This document shows, piece by piece, positions 36,006-44,568 of a stretch of DNA of 58,919 nt. Every line of letters starts with the position of its first letter. The stretch's first letter is position 1. Under the pieces are notes generated by a model that was given only the letters and a program-made list of their open reading frames with translations, ran no database searches and had not been told where the DNA came from. The translations under genes and the position numbers were made by a program. The stretch comes from Bacteroidales bacterium Phil6 (GTDB lineage: Bacteria > Bacteroidota > Bacteroidia > Bacteroidales > F082), in assembly GCA_002633315.1 (NCBI GenBank), contig NWBN01000032.1, positions 160,070 through 218,988 on the forward strand, in the 5' to 3' direction.

Positions 36006-38768
36006 TCATTTTCTAACTTTAAACAATCTGAACACCTCACCTATTATCATCACCGGACTTGTTCCAATAATTATACAGAGCCAGTCATGCAAAGATATGG
36101 GTTTCACGCTGAACATCTCACCTCCAAAAGTAACAATAAGATACTGACCTATTGCTATTATGAACAATGCCAACCCGAAGCCTGACAGTGTTTCTTTCTT
36201 AAACAACCCGCAAAATGCAGACCTGTTTGTATGGTATGCCTTGGCATTGAAAAGATTCCAGAACTGTAAAAACACGAATATCGAAAATGTGAGAGACAAC
36301 TCATAGGTCGTCAATCCATGAGCAGATATACTGAAATTAAAGAAATGCTGCAGATAAGTATTGAAATCGAAATCCAACAGAGACAATACATTTTCATGTT
36401 TGAAATACTGAACAAAACCGAACATCACAAGGACAAAAAATATTCCCATGCCAAATATACCGTATGCTATGGGCTTAGTAATGATATGGGCATTTTTGGA
36501 GCGTGGTTTTTCTTTCATAACGTTCTCCTCCGGAGGCAATGAAGCGAGAGCAAGAGCGGCGAAAGTATCCATTATAAGATTTACCCACAACATCTGTGTC
36601 ACTGTAAGAATCATCTCCGTACCGAGAAGGGCACCCAACAAAACAATAAGACATGCAGCTACATTGATTGTCATTTGGAACAAGATAAAACGTTGAATGT
36701 TAAGATACAATGAACGTCCCCACATCACGGCGCGAGCTATGCTGCGGAACGAGTTATCCAAAATCGTAATATCACTCGCCTCCTTGGCGACTGTAGTACC
36801 ATCACCCATAGAGAGTCCGACCTGAGCCGCTTTCAATGCCGGAGCATCATTGGTACCGTCACCGGTAACAGCTACCACTTCTCCTTCATTCTGCTGCAGA
36901 CGTACAAGACGTTCTTTATCCATAGGTCTTGCACGAGACATTATCTTAATGAGAGGAATACGTTTTTTTGCCTCTTCATCGGTGAGAGCCTCGAAGTCCT
37001 TTCCGGCAATATGATTGATATCTCTGTCATCTTCAGGTTTCCACAATCCCAATTGACGGCCAATCTCGATAGCTGTACCCGGAGTATCGCCTGTTACTAT
37101 CTTGACATTAATACCGGCGTCCATACAACTCTTCACAGCCTCAGCCACATCAGGACGTATAGGGTCGGCTATAGCAACTATGCCCAACAATACAAGATTC
37201 TCAGCCACAAGATTATCGGTCATCGGATCAAACGACTGTTCTTCAGGGTTTCCGACCTTATAAGCGAAAGCCAACGTTCTCATGGCCTGACTTTGATATG
37301 CCAACAGTTTCTCTTCAACTGCAGCCCTATAGGGAGCAATATCCACAAGACCATGTTCTGTTGCCACTTTGTTACAATGCTGAAGCACTATTTCAGGAGC
37401 ACCTTTAACATAAAACATGGGTTTCTTGAAAGTAGGAGATTCCACTACAGTAGCCATAAACTTATATTTTGTAGAAAATGGCACCTGCTGGTACATTTTA
37501 ACGTCTTCCCTATAATCCAAATAATTGACATTCTGTTTATTAAGCCAAAGCAACAAAGCACCTTCCGTGGGATTGCCGACTACTGTAATCTTTTTTGCAT
37601 TCGACATATCTAAAAATGCAGTAGTATTGAGTGCGATGCTTTCTATCAGAAGACTACTGTATTCATCCATTCCCAAAACATTATCTCGTAAGGAATATAC
37701 GGTCATATCACTGACACTCATTTGGTTTTGTGTCAAAGTACCTGTTTTGTCCGTACAAATAACCGTTGTTGCACCCATTGTCTCGCAAGCGTGCATTTTT
37801 CTTACGAGGTTATTTGTTGACAGCATACGTTTCATGCTGAGAGCGAGACTCAATGTGACACTCATAGGCAGACCTTCAGGAACAGCGACGACAATGATAG
37901 TAACGGCAATCATCAAGGTATTAAGCAGATATCTTACAAATTCGAGCCAATTATCAACTCCATTAATAGCAAATCCATCTGTATCGAAGGAAAAATACAT
38001 CACAAGACGCATAACGATGATGATACCTGCAATGATATAACTTGCATAACTGATAATATTGCCGAGTTTTTCCAATTGTTGGTCGAGAGGTGTTTTTATA
38101 TCATTTTCTATCTGAGAACCTTTATATACCTTACCCCATTCCGTGGCATCGCCTACTCTTTCAACCTTCATGACGCCGTGCCCGTCTATTATTTTACAAC
38201 CACGCATCACCCGGTTGGATGGATAAGTAGCATCCGGGTCGAACTCGCTTTCTTCAATAGTTTTACGAGCCATAGGTTCGCCGGTAAGGTCCGATTCATT
38301 AACCTGAAGGGCGAAAGCATCAAGAAGGACACCATCGGCAGGCACCTCATCACCGGTTTCTATCATCACAATATCACCAACGACAATGTCCCTACGTTCC
38401 ACAAGTGTGATATTGCCATCTCTTATGACTTTAACAGTCTCTTCGTCATTAACTTTATTTAAAACATCAAATTTTTTATTGGCACTAACTTCAAAAGCAA
38501 ATCCGACACAAGTAGCCAACATCACTGCAACAAAAATACCCATAGGTTCAAGAAACACACTCAAACCTTCAGCATGAGTCAGAAACTGGTACAAAGACAC
38601 CAATACCGACAACAACAAAGCAATAAGCAAGATCTTTATTATCGGGTCTTTAAACTTACCCATGAACTGTTTAAAAAGGGAATCTTTTTTGGGTGGTGTT
38701 AAAACATTTATTCCGTATTTACTACGACTTTCTTCAACCTGCTCTTTAGTTAAACCTTTATATTTCAT
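36006..38768 (-). CDS. Calcium-translocating P-type ATPase, PMCA type
   Basis: 920 residues, the usual length. The N-terminal cation-ATPase region starts LTKEQVEESRSKYGIN; the actuator loop has DLTGEPMA; PEGLPMSVTLSLALSMKRM marks the ion-binding helix M4; the phosphorylation site is CDKTGTLTQNQ; the nucleotide site has FYVKGAPE; the hinge is VTGDGTNDAPAL. Ten membrane segments are expected, with the C-terminal four evident. It pumps Ca2+ (or a related cation) out of the cytoplasm at the cost of ATP. It is transcribed alone. Confidence 0.95.
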   Translation of the reverse strand: MKYKGLTKEQVEESRSKYGINVLTPPKKDSLFKQFMGKFKDPIIKILLIALLLSVLVSLYQFLTHAEGLSVFLEPMGIFVAVMLATCVGFAFEVSANKKFDVLNKVNDEETVKVIRDGNITLVERRDIVVGDIVMIETGDEVPADGVLLDAFALQVNESDLTGEPMARKTIEESEFDPDATYPSNRVMRGCKIIDGHGVMKVERVGDATEWGKVYKGSQIENDIKTPLDQQLEKLGNIISYASYIIAGIIIVMRLVMYFSFDTDGFAINGVDNWLEFVRYLLNTLMIAVTIIVVAVPEGLPMSVTLSLALSMKRMLSTNNLVRKMHACETMGATTVICTDKTGTLTQNQMSVSDMTVYSLRDNVLGMDEYSSLLIESIALNTTAFLDMSNAKKITVVGNPTEGALLLWLNKQNVNYLDYREDVKMYQQVPFSTKYKFMATVVESPTFKKPMFYVKGAPEIVLQHCNKVATEHGLVDIAPYRAAVEEKLLAYQSQAMRTLAFAYKVGNPEEQSFDPMTDNLVAENLVLLGIVAIADPIRPDVAEAVKSCMDAGINVKIVTGDTPGTAIEIGRQLGLWKPEDDRDINHIAGKDFEALTDEEAKKRIPLIKIMSRARPMDKERLVRLQQNEGEVVAVTGDGTNDAPALKAAQVGLSMGDGTTVAKEASDITILDNSFRSIARAVMWGRSLYLNIQRFILFQMTINVAACLIVLLGALLGTEMILTVTQMLWVNLIMDTFAALALASLPPEENVMKEKPRSKNAHIITKPIAYGIFGMGIFFVLVMFGFVQYFKHENVLSLLDFDFNTYLQHFFNFSISAHGLTTYELSLTFSIFVFLQFWNLFNAKAYHTNRSAFCGLFKKETLSGFGLALFIIAIGQYLIVTFGGEMFSVKPISLHDWLCIIIGTSPVMIIGEVFRLFKVRK

Positions 38769-38813
38769 AAAAAATCAAAAAAGTGTTGTTTTTATTTAAA
38801 AAATGTTGTCAAA

Positions 38814-39389
38814 TTAATTCCAATTTATAGGGACATCACGAAATTCCACCTCACAGTCATCAATACTAATAACCAAAGCATTAAATTTATTAACCTTGGA
38901 AGGCAATATTTTATCTCTCAAATAGAACTCGGCCTTAACAGGAATATTGGTTCTCGTATCAAACTGACGACTCGAAGCAGATACAATATTTCCTTCATTA
39001 TCATAACATTTAATATTAAACACATTAATAGTCTTATTCACATCGAGATTTGTTATCATGACAGAGAACCTAACTTCCTGCTGATAAGAATTACCATCCA
39101 CAGACACAAGTTCCACATCGAATTTATCGGGACAAGGATTGTTTACCTTTATCTTCTCTTTTACTTTGGGAGTTTCGACCACAATAATCTGTTGTTCAGG
39201 TTTTTCGACGACAGGTTTTTCAACTTCTTTTTTCTTTTTAACAGTCTTTTCAAAAGGTTGTTTTTTCTTTTCAGTCAATTTAAGGACCTTATCATCTATC
39301 GTCTTGTCAGACTGAGCCATTCCTTCAAAAGGGAACAACAAAACAGCAGAAAACACTGCCATAAGGAATAATATTTTTTTTGTTTTCAT
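38814..39389 (-). CDS. Exported Lys/Pro-rich protein, fifth gene of exported-protein operon
   Basis: 191 residues: signal peptide ending EGMAQ, a charged linker (residues 25-85, rich in Lys, Glu and Pro with repeated KKK and EKP) and a C-terminal beta-rich domain (FDVELVSVDGNSYQQEVRFS, VSIDDCEVEFRDVPINW). The linker suggests a spacer through the periplasm or from a membrane surface. No family is recognised. It ends an operon of five exported proteins, 12 nt after the LPP20-like gene. Confidence 0.75.
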   Translation of the reverse strand: MKTKKILFLMAVFSAVLLFPFEGMAQSDKTIDDKVLKLTEKKKQPFEKTVKKKKEVEKPVVEKPEQQIIVVETPKVKEKIKVNNPCPDKFDVELVSVDGNSYQQEVRFSVMITNLDVNKTINVFNIKCYDNEGNIVSASSRQFDTRTNIPVKAEFYLRDKILPSKVNKFNALVISIDDCEVEFRDVPINWN

Positions 39390-39401
39390 ATCTAATATAA
39401 T

Positions 39402-40331
39402 TTAAAAATAAAACTTTTTTCTCAAATATTTTGAACCGAATTTGAACTGCACAGTAAGAGTATTGTCATCTTGGTCGTAACAATATTTATCATCATAGTT
39501 TACAATAAATCTGTCATTTTCGCATACTACATCTTTCACAGTAGCGCAATTCGACGTCACTTTTGGCAGTTTGGATGTTTTAAGGACAGTATTTCCATAT
39601 TTCAATTGGAAAACAAGTCTTCCTGACTCATTCATCATCTCAATAAAAGAAATGTCATCATATATTTTGGAATAACGATTTATTATCGATTCTAATCTTG
39701 TACGTCTAAAGTCGTCTTTTTCCATTTCTCCCAGCATGGCTCTCATTTGAGATATGGAGACATCAATATCTTCAATAGTTTGAATATCAGATATTCCATC
39801 TTCAAAGCCATCGATTTTATCATCAATGGCTTTTTCCTGTTTATTGAACTCATCGATAAGTTCTCTTCTATCGAAATCATTAAAAGGGTACATGACATAC
39901 AAATCATAATACTCTTCTTTAGTTTTACGGTTATAATAACGTTCAAGATAAGTCATTGCCTTAGAAAGAGATATACCTTGCAGAGCCGGTATCTTGGAAA
40001 CTTTTGTCTTAACGTATGTCGAGACCTGTTTCTCAAAATCGGATTCATTTTCCTCAAGAGTATATTTACTATTTGAGACTATTTCGCTTGATACTGTGAC
40101 AGATATCGAAGAAGCTATTTCATTCAGCAAATAATTCAGTGCCTCGCTTTTGGCATCCTCGTAAGATTCAGCGCCCATAGCCTGAACGATGATATAGCCG
40201 GAAGAGCTGCCGCCTTTTATCCATTCCGGGCGTTCCTTACTGCTTTGTTCAACGAGTTTAAACCCATTCTTTGATTGTCCCATTGCTATTAATGGAAGTA
40301 CAAACAAAAACATCAACAATAATCTTTTCAT
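39402..40331 (-). CDS. Exported LPP20-like protein
   Basis: 309 residues with signal peptide (LLLMFLFVLPLIAMGQ). Residues about 35-150 look like the LPP20/FlgP-type domain: RPEWIKGGSSSGYIIVQAMG, SYEDAKSEALNYLLNEIASS with the short-chain helix, then LERYYNRKTKEEYYDLYVMYPF. A helical segment (residues 165-215) and a C-terminal beta domain follow. LPP20-type proteins sit at the outer membrane in other bacteria, some in FlgO/P/T-like assemblies. The family call is moderate and the function here is unknown. Confidence 0.7.
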   Translation of the reverse strand: MKRLLLMFLFVLPLIAMGQSKNGFKLVEQSSKERPEWIKGGSSSGYIIVQAMGAESYEDAKSEALNYLLNEIASSISVTVSSEIVSNSKYTLEENESDFEKQVSTYVKTKVSKIPALQGISLSKAMTYLERYYNRKTKEEYYDLYVMYPFNDFDRRELIDEFNKQEKAIDDKIDGFEDGISDIQTIEDIDVSISQMRAMLGEMEKDDFRRTRLESIINRYSKIYDDISFIEMMNESGRLVFQLKYGNTVLKTSKLPKVTSNCATVKDVVCENDRFIVNYDDKYCYDQDDNTLTVQFKFGSKYLRKKFYF

Positions 40332-40335
40332 AATC

Positions 40336-41031
40336 TCAATTTTTTATCCAACTCACATCGGGATTTTCTTCCAACTGTTTTTTTGCATTATCTATTTCCT
40401 CATCAGAAACATTCCGGAACAACAGGCTACAGCTATTATAACAATCCACATTGGATTTAGGTATAGCATTATATTCCACGAGAGCCTCCTTCAACATGCC
40501 ACTATTAAGGTAAACCTCTATCTTGGCAGCTATTGTCTCGCATTCGGTACGGTAATATTCGTCTATTCTTTTCTTGGCAGTTATAAAAAGATTTTTAATT
40601 TTAGGGTCACGCGCCTGTAAAGAAGACAATGCCTTATGCACTGATTTTGGCAATGTAGTACCAAACCCTTTTTTATTGATGACTTCAGTTGCAAGAACGA
40701 CCTCACGAGTCATATCTGCAAAATAGAGTGCTATTTCCACTTCTGTCAAATACTGTGGTGGCACTGACTCAGTAACATTTTCGGAAACAATTGTAACTAT
40801 TGGCACCAATGCGAACTTATAACTATCAGACACTGAAGCAAGTCCATTCAAAGATACAGCCTGACTCAACCTATTGTACAATACTGTAGAAACATCTCCG
40901 TCAATATCCATTTCCGGTTCAAACACTTTAACAGGCACATCGGCCAACAAATCTTTAGAATTATCCTGAGCTGTCAACGTGATAGGAATCGACATCAAAA
41001 CAGCAATAATCGACACTAAAATCCTTTTCAT
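40336..41031 (-). CDS. Exported protein, CsgG/FlgO-like features
   Basis: 231 residues with signal peptide ending LTAQ. VSTVLYNRLSQAVSLNGLAS followed by FALVPIVTIVSENVT and YLTEVEIALYFADM recalls the nucleotide-binding-like fold of CsgG and FlgO-type outer-membrane proteins, but no lipobox is present. The C-terminal half is helical with several Cys. It lies 4 nt after the previous operon gene and 4 nt before the LPP20-like one. Confidence 0.65.
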   Translation of the reverse strand: MKRILVSIIAVLMSIPITLTAQDNSKDLLADVPVKVFEPEMDIDGDVSTVLYNRLSQAVSLNGLASVSDSYKFALVPIVTIVSENVTESVPPQYLTEVEIALYFADMTREVVLATEVINKKGFGTTLPKSVHKALSSLQARDPKIKNLFITAKKRIDEYYRTECETIAAKIEVYLNSGMLKEALVEYNAIPKSNVDCYNSCSLLFRNVSDEEIDNAKKQLEENPDVSWIKN

Positions 41032-41032
41032 A

Positions 41033-42010
41033 TTATTTCTCTCCTATTATTAGCCAAACTTCACCCAGACCTCGTTCATAAATCTTAGAATCCAGAAAGA
41101 ACGGATCTTTTCTAAGAAAACTTCTCAAATCGTTAACGAACTCGCGAGCGCCTATGGCAGACTGCCTTCCCTTACGTTCTTTATAAAGAGGTATGCGCAC
41201 CTGTTCATAATTGATAAAATTATCTGAAGCGCGGGTTCTGACCGGAGCGTGATTCACGGTATTATCCTGCATCCAGTAATCTATTATGTCAACGAGTTCA
41301 AGGTCCTCATCTTCAAAAAAATATTCTGTTTCAAAGTTAACATCGAGATTATCCCAAACCTTAAGTTTCACGACTATTTCTCTGCCATTGACTGCCATAT
41401 CTTCAAAATATGCCATCAGTTGGTCAGAAAACGAATCTATATAATTCAGCACTGCAACTTCAAGCAGTTGATTCACGGTAGCCGAGGCAGAAGGTTCGCC
41501 ATCGCCGGAATTAGCGGCAATAACTTTGTTACTATAAGCATCAACAGCTCTAAGGACGTAAGTAACAAAACGTTGGGGACCTCTTGTCTTCACCATATAA
41601 TCAAGGTCGAGAATGATATCCGGTTGAGCATTATTCTTCACCATATCGAGAGGAGTAGATTTAATGGAAGCACCGGATGACGAACTTGACAAAAGGCTCT
41701 CTTCTATTGATGCGTTATTCATAGATTTCAGTGTCTGTTCCAAATCTTTCAGCGGGAAGCCGCGTTCAGCGAACAACTTCGACAATTCTGCTATTACGAG
41801 TCTCAGATCCTCACTGTCAGCACTTTTAAAAATGCTATTATAGTCAGATACATATCTCACAGCACCTGTTTCATCAGTAAATTCCTGCAAATAATTATTT
41901 CTGTCACAATACGAATCAGAAGGTATAACCATCAGAATCGGTTTTTTTGCCTGTCCCATAACAAAAGATGAAATCATCATCAACAGGCCTAGTAGTAAAA
42001 TTCTTTTCAT
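41033..42010 (-). CDS. Exported DUF6175-like protein
   Basis: 325 residues with signal peptide (LLGLLMMISSFVMGQ). KKPILMVIPSDSYCDRNNYL at the mature N terminus is what I associate with DUF6175 proteins; PDIILDLDYMVKTRGPQRFVT and AVDAYSNKVIAANSGDGEPS follow, and a FlgT/CsgG-like alpha/beta pattern is plausible. The C terminus holds a short basic stretch YKERKGRQSAIGAREF. It sits 1 nt before the next operon gene, so expression is tightly linked. Confidence 0.72.
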   Translation of the reverse strand: MKRILLLGLLMMISSFVMGQAKKPILMVIPSDSYCDRNNYLQEFTDETGAVRYVSDYNSIFKSADSEDLRLVIAELSKLFAERGFPLKDLEQTLKSMNNASIEESLLSSSSSGASIKSTPLDMVKNNAQPDIILDLDYMVKTRGPQRFVTYVLRAVDAYSNKVIAANSGDGEPSASATVNQLLEVAVLNYIDSFSDQLMAYFEDMAVNGREIVVKLKVWDNLDVNFETEYFFEDEDLELVDIIDYWMQDNTVNHAPVRTRASDNFINYEQVRIPLYKERKGRQSAIGAREFVNDLRSFLRKDPFFLDSKIYERGLGEVWLIIGEK

Positions 42011-42030
42011 AATATCGTAATTAATGTTTA

Positions 42031-42543
42031 TTAAAACAAGAAATCAAGTTTTTTTGCGTAACCTTCCTTTATCATATACTCTTTAAGGTCGTCATAAAGA
42101 ATCTGAATATCAAGAGATACCATATAACCTTTTTTTATCTTTGAAGTCTTAGGCTGTCCGCTTTTATTCACAAAGCGAAGATATTCACCGCCTCTCCCCT
42201 TATTATTTTTAAGCATCAGGAAAGAAGAAAAGAACTCTTCATTTTCCGGAGTAATACCATTTTTTATGATAGCCGGTGTTTCCTCAGTACTGCCGGAGCC
42301 TTTAATACCTTTAAAAAGGCAATATGCCACAGCATCTCTTTTGGCTATCTCGACAGCCTGTTCCATTTTTTTACCTTTAGCAGTAACAGTCAGCACTTTT
42401 GTTCCGTCCTGTCCAACACCTTTTACTACAATCTCACTATCGGAATTAAGACTGAACACTGATTTGTCCTGTGCATAAGATACTGTACAACAACAACATA
42501 ACGTCACAAACAATAGTACATTAACAAATTTCATTTTTTCCAT
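42031..42543 (-). CDS. Small exported protein, first gene of exported-protein operon
   Basis: 170 residues from ATG 42543; an ATG at 42534 is also possible and the upstream TTG lies within the promoter. Signal peptide with a Cys-rich core (FVTLCCCCTVSYAQ). GKKMEQAVEIAKRDAVAYCLFKGI looks like the helix of FlgT/LPP20-type repeat domains, in which a small domain precedes family members. The promoter at 42571-42600 starts here and all five genes follow with gaps of 1-20 nt. Confidence 0.7.
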   Translation of the reverse strand: MEKMKFVNVLLFVTLCCCCTVSYAQDKSVFSLNSDSEIVVKGVGQDGTKVLTVTAKGKKMEQAVEIAKRDAVAYCLFKGIKGSGSTEETPAIIKNGITPENEEFFSSFLMLKNNKGRGGEYLRFVNKSGQPKTSKIKKGYMVSLDIQILYDDLKEYMIKEGYAKKLDFLF

Positions 42544-42570
42544 AAGATTTATATTTTTCAATAATCTTTG

Positions 42571-42600
42571 CAAATATAAACATTTTTCACCAACTTACAA
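42571..42600 (-). promoter_or_regulatory. Promoter for the exported-protein operon
   Basis: Minus strand TTG (42600-42598), 19-nt spacer, TATATTTG (42578-42571). Confidence 0.55.
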
Positions 42601-42713
42601 TTAAAATTTATAATTTTTAAACAAATCCATTATCTTTTTAAATATTTTTATATAAAACTTAAATTTCGTATAATCAGGATTATTTAATAATATCTTATCA
42701 TAGTAAAACAATA

Positions 42714-42742
42714 AAAAAAGCCGACATAACGTCAGCCTTTTA
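42714..42742 (-). terminator. Terminator after the DUF4251 gene
   Basis: On the minus strand AAGGCTGAC, a five-base loop, GTCGGCTT, then a T run. Wobble pairs are included. Confidence 0.7.
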
Positions 42743-42791
42743 AATATAAGTATCAATTAATGACATTAATATAATATAACATAATAATGTA

Positions 42792-43433
42792 TCAAGGTAT
42801 CGGATATATTGTAGAAGCATTTTGAGGTGATACTATATTACCGGAGAAAGTAACCTGATAGCCGCTATTTGTGGTAAGGACTATTCTACCGAGACCATTT
42901 TGTTGGACATAAACCGTAAACTGCACCGGTATTACACCAGTCCATGTTCTGAAACTGCCGTTTATTACATAAGGTCCGTCAGATTGAGACATATCCGGGT
43001 CATATTGGACCAGACGTGCAGGAGTATCAGGAGTATCCCACGATTGCCAATTCCATCCCGGAAAACCGGGAGCTGTCCACGGTCCTCCCCAACCGCTCGG
43101 TATTGGAGTGGGACCCGGAGGGCCGAAACTGCCGGCATTGTTAAATGCAATATTGATAGCTACATATTTACCATCTATGGCAAAATAATTCTGAAAAGAC
43201 GACAATGGTGCTTCCTGTCCGAAAGGTCCTATGAAAGTGTTTGCTTCCAAAACGAAAGTGGTGTCGTTGACGAGTTTTATCATCTCGGCGCGTGACTGTG
43301 CCAACTCAGCAGCCTGCTGTGCCTGTCGTGCCGCCCTACGTTCAGCACGCTCCTGCTGACGAAGATCGTTCTGAGAATATCCTGTCATCGTGGCAATGCT
43401 GATAAAAAATAATAAAAATGCTTTTTTTATCAT
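42792..43433 (-). CDS. Exported DUF4251-like protein
   Basis: 213 residues from ATG 43433 (MIKKAFLLFFIS); a start at 43460 adds nine. The signal peptide ends GYSQ, then a charged helix RQQERAERRAARQAQQAAEL, then FVLEANTFIGPFG and the beta-rich body with IVLTTNSGYQVTFSGNI. DUF4251 proteins of Bacteroidota share this plan. The middle contains a Gly/Pro/Trp-rich insert (GPPGPTPIPSGWGGPW, TAPGFPGWNWQSWD) of low complexity, unusual for the family. Function unknown. Confidence 0.75.
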   Translation of the reverse strand: MIKKAFLLFFISIATMTGYSQNDLRQQERAERRAARQAQQAAELAQSRAEMIKLVNDTTFVLEANTFIGPFGQEAPLSSFQNYFAIDGKYVAINIAFNNAGSFGPPGPTPIPSGWGGPWTAPGFPGWNWQSWDTPDTPARLVQYDPDMSQSDGPYVINGSFRTWTGVIPVQFTVYVQQNGLGRIVLTTNSGYQVTFSGNIVSPQNASTIYPIP

Positions 43434-43610
43434 AATCTTTTGTTTTTTATTTAAACTCATTTTATGTCTTTTTGTTTAATGAAAACTAAAATTAATAATA
43501 AAAAAAACAAAAACTTATATAACAGTTTGATTTTAAATCCAAGTCACGACACGAAGAAATTATCTATGCAATTATATCACGCAATAAGGATGTTTTAGAA
43601 AAAATAAAAA

Positions 43611-43667
43611 AGAAATCATTGTGGTTCAGTAAGCTTCATTTTAGACTTATCGTTACCGACAATGATT
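43611..43667 (-). terminator. Hairpin after pepE
   Basis: AATCATTGT (43614-43622) and ACAATGATT (43659-43667) pair perfectly over 9 bp with a 36-nt inner part. The minus-strand exit is T-rich. Confidence 0.5.
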
Positions 43668-43697
43668 CCTTCAAATAAAAACACAGTTGACAATCAA

Positions 43698-44459
43698 TTA
43701 TCTCAAAAATGAGGTAACATCTGAATTCGGTTCTACCTCTACAGGTTCTTCACCATATTTAAACACCATCATTTTCTTTCCGCCTTTCAGCATTATCTTA
43801 TCATCGTCAACCCACAAAGCTGAAGCCTCACGCAAGCCTACAACCTTCATCGATTGATTGACAGCGAGATATTCATTCAGTCTATCCTGACGTGTTTCAC
43901 CTCCATGTTTCACCATCTTGTCTATTTCAGGTTGAGGATCGAGATAATGAGGATTTATCTGAAAAGAGACAAGGTTCAAAGTCTTGAAACTCGCCGGTTG
44001 GACAATGGGCATATCATTAGTCGTACACAAGGTGGGACATGCCACATTGGAACCGGCACTCCAACCTATATATGGCGTACCTTTTTTCACCACCTCACTA
44101 ACAGCCTCCATCAGACCATATTTGTGCATTTCTGCAACCAAATGGAAAGTATTGCCACCTCCCACCACAATACAGTCAGCCTCTTTCACCAAATTGATTT
44201 TATCTTCAACAGTATGGACCGAAACAAAATTTTCAAGTCCGAGCTTCTCGTCAAAAACCTTCTTTACCCTTGCCTCATATTCGTCATAACTCGCGGGGTA
44301 AGGTTTTCTATTGATAAAAACACCGGCAAAAGGAACAAAAACAATCTTGCTCTTACTGTCAAGGTTGAATTTGTCACGAAACTGTTCCAGCTGTGACATT
44401 GCCCATGCCAAATAGGTCTCTCCAAAATTGGTAGAATTACTAATCAACAATAAATTCAT
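43698..44459 (-). CDS. pepE: Dipeptidase E (peptidase family S51)
   Basis: 253 residues from ATG 44459 (MNLLLISNSTN); the ATG at 44483 lies in the promoter region. Features of S51: VVGGGNTFHLV near residue 85, the nucleophile motif GWSAGSNVACP near residue 120 (Ser), and NPHYLDP near 165 with the His. PepE cleaves Asp-X dipeptides in the cytoplasm. A TAATTTTG element at 44488-44481 (minus) is a likely -7 box. It is divergent from the GH97 gene. Confidence 0.92.
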   Translation of the reverse strand: MNLLLISNSTNFGETYLAWAMSQLEQFRDKFNLDSKSKIVFVPFAGVFINRKPYPASYDEYEARVKKVFDEKLGLENFVSVHTVEDKINLVKEADCIVVGGGNTFHLVAEMHKYGLMEAVSEVVKKGTPYIGWSAGSNVACPTLCTTNDMPIVQPASFKTLNLVSFQINPHYLDPQPEIDKMVKHGGETRQDRLNEYLAVNQSMKVVGLREASALWVDDDKIMLKGGKKMMVFKYGEEPVEVEPNSDVTSFLR

Positions 44460-44521
44460 ATTCGTTAGTTTTATTTTTGCCAAAATTAAACATTTTTTTC
44501 GAATTTTTGAATATTTTTATC

Positions 44522-44529
44522 TAATTTTG
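44522..44529 (+). promoter_or_regulatory. -7 element for the GH97 gene
   Basis: TAATTTTG, 39 nt before ATG 44569. Confidence 0.35.
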
Positions 44530-44568
44530 AAGACATATTCATCTATTTCTCAAAAATATTTCATAAGC

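Noticed and set aside
37011..38577. Plus-strand frames of 63-200 codons
   Set aside because: Antisense to the well-conserved calcium ATPase; no protein features.
43854..44396. 180-codon plus-strand frame
   Set aside because: Antisense to pepE, whose catalytic motifs are clear.
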